Assembly (NCBI RefSeq): GCF_021730395.1
Contig: NC_069366.1
Location: forward strand, 83,307,001-83,371,000
Direction of reading: 5' to 3'
Origin: Mercenaria mercenaria
Taxonomy: Eukaryota > Mollusca > Bivalvia > Venerida > Veneridae
DNA length: 64,000 nt
Position 1 is the stretch's first letter; the number at the start of each line of letters is the position of its first letter. The translations under genes and the position numbers were made by a program. Positions 30,523 through 42,627 of this stretch are shown piece by piece. The notes under the pieces were generated by a model. The model saw only the letters and a program-made list of their open reading frames with translations, was not told the DNA's origin and made no database searches.

Positions 30523-30759
30523 TGAGCCGCGCCATGAGAAAACCAACATAGTACAATTGCCACCAGCATGGATCCAGATCAGCCTGCGCATCTGCGCAGT
30601 CTAGTCAGGATCCATGCTGTTCACTAACGGTTTGCCTAATTCCAATAGGCTTTGAAAGCGAACAGCATGGATCCTCACCAGACTGCGCAGATGCTCAGGC
30701 TGGTCTGGATCCATGCTGATCGCAAAGCCACTATGTTGTTTTTCTCATGGCACGGCTCA
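30523..30759. mobile_element. Foldback MITE with roughly 29-bp ends
   Basis: Ends TGAGCCGCGCCATGAGAAAA at the left and TTTTTCTCATGGCACGGCTCA at the right are inverted copies. Inside, CAGCATGGATCC occurs in four alternating orientations with CTGCGCATCTGCGCAG-type palindromes, so nearly the whole 237 bp can fold on itself around AACGGTTTGCCTAATTCCAA. No ORF. Confidence 0.78.
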
Positions 30760-33105
30760 CATCGCTTAAACATGTAATAAAAATGTACCCGAAATGACAG
30801 TTCTTTCTGAGGCTTGCCTAAGCAAGCTGGAACGGAAAAAGTTAAATCGGGATAAGTCTGACAACAACCCATCTATAGATAATGTTGTCTATTCAGGGCT
30901 GAAGTTGTGGGCAAAACATATTCGAAATGTGTCATCTGTAGGGCTAAAGTAGAAGCAGGTCTCTGCATAAAAATTGCACCTGAAACTCGGCTGGACCGTT
31001 TAGTTCGTTTTTGCATCTAGCCGTATTTGTATATGCCATCTGCATGGAAAGCGGCTTGACACATCACTTTCGTGGCATCACACTGTGTGTGAAACCGTCA
31101 CCGATATGACCTGCCAAGAAGCTAATGTTCTTGACCTATGCATGACAGGCATATCAATGCCAAGCGTTATTTCTGTTGGATAGACTATAGTCAGGATCAG
31201 ATTAACTGCTGTGCACATATTGCCTCTTTTTTGTTGTGTTTAGGCCTAGTCCGCTTCAATTCAGTTTTCACAGTAGGAAGAACATGAAGTAATGAATGCG
31301 TGTAACATTTAGTATGTGTCTAAAAGAAATAAATATAAATGCACAGATGAAGATGAAGAAATAAAGAAATGAAAAATATATAAAAAATACAAAAAAAATA
31401 ATAAAAACAAAATGGAAAACAAATTACATCATCGCTAGTGGCGTGCGTATTGCGAGGAGGGCATGCAGAAGATTACCTGGTGTGTTGCTAGTATTTTACA
31501 GCACACATTTGCCAATCTACTGCAACAAACAACCAGGATAAGCCAATGAAAATTTAACCCAACGAATAATAATGAATTCACAGTATTTGCTTCTCTCACT
31601 ACTACACATGTATAACATGCCTATATGTGCCCTTTCAAACATTTGTATAGTATCTGAGTTACAAACAGAAGTAAAAATATGTGACTATCAAATTATTAAA
31701 AATGAATATAAAAAGTATTGGTTATTTTACATTTGGGAACACCCTGTAGTTATATTTTTTGTTTAAAAGTACTGCTCCACCCCTTGCATCAACACAATAG
31801 TCACAGATAATGTGTATAATTAATATCTACATATGCTGGCCAAATATGGTTTTGATGCACGGGGGGGAACAATGTTGTTTAAAGCAAAATAGCTTTTATA
31901 TGTATATAACAGGGTACGTAATTCTATTTAGAGCAAAAATTACCATTTTATGAAACAAAAATTGAAAAATTTGACTTTAAGAAATAATCTCAAATATGTA
32001 TTTTGATGGTATATGTAATTAAATACTTATTTCTCAGTGGTTTATTTTTCACTTTTGGAGTAGGCAAATTCATATAGAAAGTGTCCGAAGTCCTTTATAT
32101 GTCACAATGTGGCACATTCGGAAAACTATTTTCATCGATATCTTCATAAAATTTTGATTAAAAGCAATAAAGTTCAAATAAAGAAAAAGTGATACCATAC
32201 TAAACTGAATAATAGAACTGATACATTAAACAACTCAAAGTTTACAAATAGAAGTATTTCATCAATTCAGAGCGAAATATTTGCAATAGCAAATACAAAG
32301 AAATACAGATACAACGATTTCAGCCCGAGCTGCAACCTTTTTTTTTCCCGTAATAATAATGTAGAGTACATAACAAACTTTACACTCCCTAAGCTTGGTA
32401 CAAATTATTCCAAGAATTACTACAAAAGAAACCAGAGTATATCAGTTGAGTGAAAAATGTGAAAATGAATCGCATAACAAGAAATTCATACGGACTCGCT
32501 TAGGATTAGTTTTACTATCCATAATACTAACATACCAAACATTTCAACTGATGGCACACTTTTTTCAAACTAAACTATATGAGAAAATATTCTACTATGA
32601 CTGAAAATGCGGACTGACTTTGGTGTAACGTTTTAGTATGAATAAATGATCCGTTTCTATAAGTTAAACGATGGTGTAAAAATATACATGAAACAAATAT
32701 CCACCAAAAAGATACACAAGTTTTGTAAAGAGCAAAAATAAAATACAGTTAAGTACTGACAGCTTGAAGCCGCAAGTGAAAGTGCAAAATGCTCAAGTTA
32801 TCCGCGGTTTCGAGCTGTCAAACATAGCAAATACAAAGACAACGACTGGGGACTACATGAATTGCTCGAGTCAGCCCAGGCACTCGTGTCAGCTTTTAAT
32901 TTAAATATGCATCGAGTATTTCAGAAAAATAAGCACAACAAACAACATAATCGCTGATAAAAAACTTCTGAAAGACAAATACTTAAACCCAAACGTCCAA
33001 AATGAGACAATGTCATTGGTAGGAAAAAACAATTGAACTATTTTCTTGTAAACATGCACGTTACAACGAAGTAAAGAAACGTTATCTGGCAAACTCATTC
33101 GTCAT
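30760..33105. other. Intergenic between MITE and the NO VEIN-like gene
   Basis: AT-rich. A homopurine/A-rich stretch lies at 31320-31410 and a G run at 31861. The phrase CGGTTTCGAGCTGTCAAA at 32803 recurs as GGGGTTTCGAGCTATCAAAA at 34603, so a small dispersed repeat is present. No gene supported. The 3' UTR of the minus-strand gene must lie at the right edge, but no clean AATAAA on the minus strand could be assigned. Confidence 0.4.
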
Positions 33106-36100
33106 CTATATCAGCATACAGAGCTTAACCTGCTTCTTCTCTAGTCTCAGGTCTAAGTTCGCAATACGAATCAGTTTGACACGCTCTGGATTCCCGGCAT
33201 TAAACACTCGATATATATGGAAATTCTCCTTCTCATGGTCAGCAAACTGGATCTGTTGCAGCGATATTTCAAATATTTCTTTATCTTCACTTACTGTGCT
33301 CTTCACTTCAATGTAGTTATTAATGTTACCGCTTTTGCCAGTAAGCTGAATTTCAAAATCAAAGGGACATCCGGTTTCTTCCTCGCTATTTTTCCACGAG
33401 TAATCAAGTATATTTCCAAGATCTTTTTGTCTCTGAAGATATTGGGCAACAAGCGCCTCACCCCACTGACCAATCTCTGGTCCACCCGAATCTTCGCTCA
33501 GGGTGAGGGTGTCGATTACACAAAGGTCTTTACCACTGCCAAGTTCATCGTATATATAATCTGTTGCCATAAAGGTCCAGATTGGATCACCTAGAAAGAA
33601 GAAACCTAGGAAATTCAAGACTTTACAAACGAATAACCTTAAAATAATTCATACCTTAAAATAAAACAACATTAGAACCAAATTCATTTTTGAAAACATG
33701 AACAATTACTTCATAGACATTATGTAAACACACAATTTAAATGTTTGCTTGTATAAACAGTACTGTATGTCAATAACACATCTAAAATTCATGTATAGCT
33801 AAACACGGTTTTAATGTTTACTGCCACAGTAAGTCTGAATTTTTTTAACAAATGCATGTCGTACATGCCATTTAATTGTGAATGTAATTCTATAAACACT
33901 GTTAGTTTATATAGTCATTTCTACATTTTAAGTAACAAACTATTTTAGATGCTCATTGGACATCTCTGTAGACATAACTGATACCCAAATCTCTTTTTCC
34001 GTTTCATAAAACAACGACTGATACTAAATGACTGTACCGTGGTGTTTGTTACTGACAAGAAATAATGTATGCTATTCAAAACAATCAAAATTACACAATG
34101 CGTGTTCAAGTTTGTAGTTTCCACTTTTCATGTGTAATATTTATTGTAAGATTATCGGGAAACAAAGACAATCGATAATTCTCAATGATGTTCTAAAGAA
34201 ATATTCTAATATCTCAAAACAAACAGAAACACAACCAACCTTTGATAATTGGTTGTCCTCTACTGAAATGATATCGCCCTCCGGTCTTATGATGTCTTGA
34301 TGCACCGGCAGATCTTTGGGTTCCTGCATGTTTCGTAAAAGTTTTTAACATTAAAGATTTATTAATTTTGTTTAACGGTATAAAACAGACAAAAAGACAT
34401 ACAGTTGTCATAAATAATGAATGCATTACTGCAATCAAGCATTGGTGCCTACGTAAAGACTTGGCCATGAAAAAAATTTAATTGAACTCCAAATCTTCCA
34501 ACCGCTTTGCTAAGTTACATCACACTCCTCTCCAAAAGTTGAAAACAGTAAAACATCGATCACCAGAAGTCCCCAGGAGGTTAGCTTAAATGTTCGAATT
34601 ATCCGGGGTTTCGAGCTATCAAAACAAAGAAAAGTATAAGAAAAACGGACAGAGGCAAAATGAATTGTCAGAGTCAGCACGGGTATACAAGCCATTGGTG
34701 CTTGAGCAAGCGGTGTTTAACATGTACGTTATTAATTGCTATAAATATCAGATACATAATAAACCACTTTCTACAGTAAGATGCAATTTACCATCAGTTC
34801 TTTAAAAAAAGCTGTAAGCCCGAACATAGTTTCAAATACGTCATAAAACATTACGTCTTTCAAACTAGATGATAATCAAATTCAATACATGTATTAAATT
34901 ATCACCACCTGGTAGTTGCTCTTGTTCATATTGTGCTGGCCTGTTCTCGTCCAACCCTTTGAGGTTCCTGGTTTCCATGTCATAAGATTTTGTCCTGTCT
35001 TTATCATCTTTCTCTGGAATGTCATCTGAATTTCTCATGTCTACATCATCTGGCCTAGGAATGTCGGTCTTTTCTGGAATAGAATAAAATGATAGTTTAT
35101 ACTCTTTTGAAATACGTAATATTTAACATGAATGTAGTCTTCAAAACAAACGATTTTTGCAAACTTAAAGATCTACTGGCGCAAATATATCGTGTAACAA
35201 CTTGATAGAAAATAATCAATGCTTTCATGTTGCCTATGGTCTTATGATGTTCGGAAGCATAGGAATTGAACCACAAATGCGTTAGACAAAATGGTCAAAT
35301 ATCAAAGTACGAACCGGGGTCACAACTGCCGTCATAAGGGTTTCTCCTAAGGTTGCGAGTCAACTGTTTATCACAGAATATACAGACAAACTGTCGAAGT
35401 CGAGCCAGGTTAGATGTTTTTAAATGACAAGAAAAACAGACTTACTATCTTGCTCAACGTGCGGAACTAGTGCATTGTTATTTAACATTTCAGTGGGGAA
35501 TGTTTCTTGGAGTGTTTGTCCATCAATTTGTCTAGTGGAACGTTCATCCGGATGCATGACATACGTTATAACTCTATTTCCAGCACCAGCCGACTCTGCT
35601 GTATCAGTTGTATCACTGTCTCCGCCAGCTTTTGTATCTCCTTGACTAGGTGCAACCATTCTGACGTTAGCAGGTAGATCCTTTACCGACTTCATGTAAT
35701 CTTTTGCCTGCGGTGGTGGCCAGATATTGGACGATGGTCTCTCAGTCGGTTCTGTAATATTTTCAGACAGTAGATAATTAAGAACCATCTGCCCAAATTC
35801 ATCGAAACTAGGATGTGAACATTTGAACCGGATATTTCATACAAGAGGACCATGATGGCCCTATATCGCTCACCTGTTATCATTGCACTTGAGGACAAGA
35901 AGGTCCTCAGAAAAAATATCTAAGTCCAAAGGCCAGTAACAACAAAGGGAAGAAATTTAACCAAAAAGAAAAACAAAATCTTACAAGGTATAGATATGTT
36001 AAAATACACCTAAAAATTGGAGGTACCATCCATGTTGTACCACAGACAACTGGTCTCGTGTTTTCCCTACGGCCAATAATAAAAAAGTTACTAAAATAAG

Positions 36101-39100
36101 CTATTTATAGTAACGTAAAAGGGAAGTAATAAAAAAATATTGTAAGTGGACAAAAGAAGGATCTATAAAATAAATCTGTTGACATAAATGAAATTTCAGA
36201 TCAGTATCTTCATTAGTTATGGAGATATAACAATTTTAATTTGAAATAAAGGGAGATAATTTGACATAAAATCAGTCCATAGTTATCTACCCTGATTGTC
36301 TCAGTCCAACTAATAACAATAATGAAATTTCAAATAAGTCCTGTAAGTACTTACTGATATAAATCCATTTTGATTACAATCAGGGGAGGTAATCAGATAT
36401 AAAATAACTGGAACTTATGATTGGATCTGATTTGTCATGGAATCCAAGATTTATTGTTGTTGAAGATATTTTGGAAGTTTGTATCAAATAAAACCATAAA
36501 TGCGGTCTCTATATGGCTGCAAAAGCCAAAATAGCCAATTATGGACCTTTAAGGGGCCATAACTCTGGAACCCATGATGGAATCTGGCCAGTAGAAGAAA
36601 GAAAGCAAGATCTTGTGGTGATACAAGTTGTGTGCAAGTTTGGTTAAAATCAAATCATAAATGAAGCTGCTATTGTGCAGACAAGGTCAAAACAGCTAAT
36701 TTTGGCCCTTTCAGGGACCTTAACTCTGGAACCCATTAGGGGATCTGGCCGGTTCAAGAAAGGAACCGAGATCTTATGGTGACACAAGTATTGTGCAAGT
36801 TTGATTAAATTCAAATCATAAATGAAGCTGCTATTGTGCAGACAAGGTCAAAATAGCTAATTTTGGCCCTATCAGGGACCATAACTCTGGAACCCATAAT
36901 GGGATCTGGCCAGTTAAAGAAAGGAACCGAGATCCTATGGTGATACAAGTTGTGTGCAAGTTTGGTAAAAATCAAATCATAAATAAAGCTGCTATTGTGC
37001 AGACAAGGTCAAAATAGCTAATTTTGGCCCTTTCAGGGGCCATTACTCTGGAACCCATAAAAGGATCTGGCCAGTTCAAGAAAGGAACCGCGATCTTATG
37101 GTGATACAAGTTGTGTGCAAGTTTGGTTAAAATAAAATCATAAATGAAACCACTATCGTGCAGACAAGAAATTGTTGACGCACGCACGCACGCACGGACT
37201 GACGACGGACGAAGGGTGATCACAAAAGCTCACTTGTCACTATGTGACAGGTGAGCTAAAAAGTAATGGACCAACAACAGAAATTACTGTTCCTTCAAAC
37301 TGTTTTACCTATATCTGTATAGTGGGAAAACCTATGAATGTGTTAAGTGAGACAAACGAACATATATGAGCAAAATTTAATACATATTTAGCGTAGGTTA
37401 AATGTAATTGTTTTTTACCAAGCACACTACTAAATATCATACAAAATTTATATAAAATAGAAAAAATGGAAACTCCACAGATCGTTCAACACGACAAAAA
37501 CGAAAATGTTGCAGGCTCGGTTTGATTGAGCCTGTTCATGGACGGTAGTGGAAATACATGCTACCGTCCACGCCCTCTAGCCCCGGGTTGAGCAGAACTC
37601 AACATTTACACATGCTAAAAGTACAAAAAACAATTTAGAGACATCCGCAGATGTATTCATACGGCGGTGCACATGGAACCTTCAGTGATACACGTGTTGT
37701 GGCGTGTAATTCCATGAAAAGCGGCGTATGGTCCCCAGATAAAATAATGGGTTTGCCCCAAACGAGAAAACAATGGACAGAACTAAACAAACTGGAATTT
37801 AGAAGATAGATCTGAGGTTATGGAGCCTGCATATCACAGGAACTGTCAAAAGACAAAATTAAAAAGCAGGCACCATATCCAAGGGGTGATTATACAATTC
37901 CCAAGGCTATGAAACCTGGAGTATTGGGACCACCCAGACCGAAACGGTCATGCTGAGAAACTAAGCAGTACCAATAACACGACATAAAACACTTTTTCAT
38001 GACAAACACTTTCAAATGCGCTTTACGTACAAAGGCAGCCAGTCAGGACGCCAATTTATCCTCTACGAGTACAGACACAGAGCGATTTGACCAGAGCTAT
38101 CTGACAGCGGGACAAAGCGAGAAATTCATAACAGGTCTGTCCTGCTAACTTAGACTAGCTCTTTGTAAATAGACAGTCCGGTTCTTTAACGTGTCCAATG
38201 GTGTAGCATAGATAAACGCGAAACTGTCTCGAGTGTAGCACAAATACACGCGAAACTGTCTTTCCTGGGAAGAACCAGTATTGGACTATTAGTTAAGTGG
38301 TAGACACTCAAGAACATCGCAGACATTTCCACTGCCTGGACAGGGATTTGAACCCCGGACCTCAGGATTGACAGTACAATCAAATGTGCTACCCTTAGAA
38401 CAACCGGATATTAAATGAAAACACAAGTATCATCGAAAATTATTGATTAATAAATAAATGAAACATTTCTCTAACCTCTAAGCTGTGTTTTACTGGAATT
38501 GGAAACTGGTGGCCACGCCCTCAACTGTAATTCTCCATCCTGATCTGCCACATTTAACTCGCTTTCCTCCTCTTCATCAGACGGTATTTCTTCTATAATC
38601 AAAATATGGCCCAGTTAATTTGCTGCCAAAGGTCCTTATTTGGATAAATATCTTCAGTAGTCATTTGGTGATTTTGTCTTAGAAAGACAAAATACAATAC
38701 TGTATACTAATAATGCAGTCTTTTTTTGGTTTTTGGTTTTTGTTGGGTTTAACGTCGCACCGACACAAAAATTATATAGCAACTTAACAGATTTTGATGG
38801 TAGAGGAAGACCATATGCTCCTCCGGGTATGCTTTTAGACCCGGGCGGGCACCTGTTGAGATTTACCGACTTACCGTAAGCCAACTGGATGGCTTCCGAA
38901 CATAAAAGAATGTTTAAACCTCAAACGGGGCGGTGAGAGGCAAGTGATTCGAAATCGGTGGCCTTAACTATTCAGCCACATGGGCCCCTACATATAGTTC
39001 AGCTTAACAATGATCCGTATCCATATCAAATGCAAACAGAATGTCATCTTGTATCCGTTAACTTTTGGTCGGCTGTAGAGAAATATTAACTAAGGCAGAT

Positions 39101-42100
39101 GACTAAATGCTCAGTAGGGGAAATTTGCCGTTCGGGAAGTCAACCACCGTTTATTCCCTACTTGAAAAACTACGGGAAACTTGATACTAAATATAGTAAC
39201 TTGCTTCTCGCTCGGGAAGTAAAATCACCCTTTTTAAACCTGTTGCATTCAAAAGGCCCGGTGCACAAGACTATTTTTGTTTTGTTTTTGTTGGGTTTAA
39301 CGTCGCACCGGCACAAGTATTGGTCATATGGCGATTTCCAGCTTTGATGGTGGAGGAAGACTCCAGGTGCCCCTCCGAGCATTATTTCACCACGAGCGGG
39401 CATACCTGGGTAGAACCACCGGCCTTCCGTAAGCCAGCTGGATGGCTTACTCACATGAAGAATTCAACGCCCGAGTGAGGCTCGAACCTACATCGGTGAG
39501 GGGCAAGTGTTTCTAAGTCAGCGAACTTAACCACTCGGCTGCACACTAACAAATATGAACGGTAGAAATTCAGATAAAGTTAAAATCGGCATAATTCATT
39601 TAATGACACCATGTATACTCTTATGCACCGGGCCTTTTGATGGAACAAAGCCAAAAATTTTGTCTCCCGAACGGGAAACTAGTTACTATATTTAGTAACA
39701 GCTTTCCCGTTCGGGAAGTAGGGAAAAACATAAACTGATTTCGCGAACGGAAAGTTTCCCCTACTGTTGCTAGACTTTAGACCTTGATCCTTGCCAAAGT
39801 ACCAAATAAAGGGATTTAAGAGACTGCCATTGCATTCCGCTTTCACCGGGATTCGAACCCATGACCTCCGTGTTAGGCGTAAGGATATCTACCAATGTAA
39901 CGCAGTGCTTCTGTAATGTGTATTAATATAGTCACTAATGTATCCACCTTGTTCCGCCTCTTCAGGTAAATCCGGCTCCGGTAATATAGGAGCTTCAACC
40001 ATCCATTGTTCTTCCTCCGTCACTTCTATACCATCAGCACCATGTCTCTCTAGCAGCTCGTCCACAGTATCATCTGTTTCTCCAGACACGATGGTATATA
40101 ACTCAGATAAGAACGATCTGAAGGGAAGAACATCACTGGTAATTCACATAGGCTGCCAGTGGATATATAAACATAAATGCATAAAGCGACTATAAACCAA
40201 GAACAAATCTACCAAAGCAAAACAAATTTGTGGAGAGAAAATATGCCAATTACATTTTCCCACTTTCTTATGTGTGCGTGATGTGAATATAGGCAAGTCA
40301 AGCTTCCTACACTGTGTTTCCAAATCGCAATACAGACAAAACGCGAAACTATTGAAACTGTATTTAAATAAAGAAACACTAAAGAAATAGCAAACTACAA
40401 CAGCATACTTGCCTGCTCCAAGAAACTCTTAATTTCCTTTTGGGTTAGCACCGTTTTTCACTAGCACTTCAGTTACGTAACGACGAGCAGCTGATCTAAC
40501 CAGTTTACCTGGATTCAGTACAAGTACTAACCTGTTATTCGCATTTATCCTGTCACTTGCAGTATTTTCGACCCGATATCAGGGTGCCGTATATCTTTTT
40601 TGATATACCGTCAGTTGACACGTGACCAGTGATATACGGTCAGTTGATTATGTGACCTTATGATCGATATTGTTGTCATAAGAAAGTTTGCATTGAAACC
40701 ATTACCATTGTGTTGGAAATGTCCGAATTAAGAAAATGAGTGGTCAAATAATGAATTTTTATTCAAAAACGAAGAAGTTATTGCGATTTTGTCGATGATT
40801 ACGTTATTATATAAGTGACGTCATTACGAATATTGGAGGGTTCATTTAAAACGGCTTGCCTCGCACACTTATTTTTTGTAAATAAATTGCTAAATATCGG
40901 AAAATGAAGTTATGACAAAATAAATAGAATAATAGGTTAGTGCCTAAGATGGAGAAAGTTTATCTGGCTCGGCTCCGGACGTTATCAGGTTCGCCTTCGG
41001 CTCTCCCGATAACCTCCTCCACCTCGCCAGATAAACTTTCTCATCTACGGCACTAACCTATTATTCTCTATGTAACTGCCAACTTCTTAGCATTAATCAG
41101 AGGTGGAGGACAAAATGTCTTCTATCAATTCTTCACGAAGAACACAAGCCTCGCCCGTGGATATAACTCATGACCCCGTGATCCGTAGATATACGCTCTC
41201 ACTACTGACTTATGATGCTGAAAAAACTATTTATTGTCTTAAAACCGATGAGATTCAGCTTTTTACATTACAAAACAGAATTAATAGAAACAATTAATAC
41301 CTCAAAGCACTGCTGCAATCTGTATTCCCTCTGCTAAAGTATCTGGCTATTTCTCTGTGAATCTCAACTAGTGCCTTCAGATGCTCCCGATGGAAGTAGA
41401 ATTCTGGCGGATGAATGACACATTTCTCTTCCTGAATAACGAACGTGTCTTGAGACATGTAGTTCAGCCAGTAACTTACTTCGAGCTTGCTAGTCTGTTA
41501 TAAGAGACAAAAATATGGAAAATGTAAATTTCGAGTAGAAATGAATCAATGGTGGCATCTGAATTTGTGAAAAAGCATTGCGCTGTTTAAATATATAAAT
41601 ACATGTGTCAAAAGGCTCAAAACACTGTGTGCTTTTGAGTTATGGTCAACTCGATAACTTACATAGGTACTTACACATACAATGTACTTAATGTATTGAG
41701 TTTTCACCCCATCCTCTTTCATTTCTTTGTGATTTCTCATCAAACTTCTAATATTTACTGTAAGCGGATATTGAAAGTGTTTAAACTGTTTATATGAAAG
41801 TTTTGCTCTTAGATTAAAAATACCTAGTGAAGTCCCGAATCAAAATATCAAACCTGATAGAATTTGGCCTCTGCCAACATTTCTTTAGTATTACACAATT
41901 CCAACTGTTGATAGATCTTATCAAATCTGACCATCAGATACTGTTGTATTGGAGACACTATCTGACTGAAGTAGGCCTGAAGTGGCAGGCATGGCTCTAT
42001 CATCTCTGGTGTTGGTTTTATATCTACGGCCTCACTTAATTTCTTAATTCCACAAACTTCTATTACCACATCAATCATATCTGGTTTAACACGACTCTCT

Positions 42101-42627
42101 ATAACTGAATAGACAATAAACTGTAGTGTCACTTTGTTTATCAAACTTGTTTGAATATCTCCATATTGATTTTAATACTTTCTTGTATTTCTAAATTTCA
42201 CTGCAGTGTATCACAAACAAAAGAAAAGTCTAGAAAAAATATCCAGCAAAGGAAAGTTTTATCGCAAAATTAAAATTTAAGAAGAGCTTTTTCATGAACT
42301 TAAAGCAAATTTGTGTTCGTAAGGTATATGTTATCTACGAAAATATAACAAACATTGCTCACTTTCAGGAAGAAATTTTCGGTTTTGTATAAAGAGCTAC
42401 TTAAAACCTTTAGAAAATTCTAAATTAAGTAAAGAAATACTTTTATTCCTATGTCCTCGTTGAGCTATGCCGCCTCTAACTGTACGCTTGACCTTGTCTG
42501 ATTTGTCTTCCATATCTAGAAAATGAACTCCAGCTTTGTCAGCAAACATTTTTTCCCAATCTCTATTGTCAGGTATCATGGGATGGTCTGCTAAACTCAC
42601 CCAAATTTGTTTGTTTGTTGGAAATAC
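33106..42627 (-). CDS. NO VEIN-like gene: C-terminal module with DUF3883, exons 23-31
   Basis: Exons 42441-42627, 41854-42104, 41301-41494, 39948-40117, 38476-38592, 35446-35751, 34909-35073, 34240-34323, 33106-33590. Exons 26-30 encode acidic, Pro/Asp-rich, probably disordered sequence, with a WPP phrase in two of them (RAWPPVSN, IWPPPQAK). The last exon (about residues 2153-2313) is the DUF3883 domain: IGQWGEALVAQYL, TGCPFDFEIQL, INNYIEVKST and FEISLQQIQFA. The E, D and E-x-K arrangement matches PD-(D/E)XK-type nucleases, to which this family has been related; activity in animals is unproven. Stop TAG at 33106. Confidence 0.85.

Noticed and set aside
33217-33594. 125-codon plus-strand frame
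   Set aside because: Exact antisense of the DUF3883 exon, which has clear family motifs.
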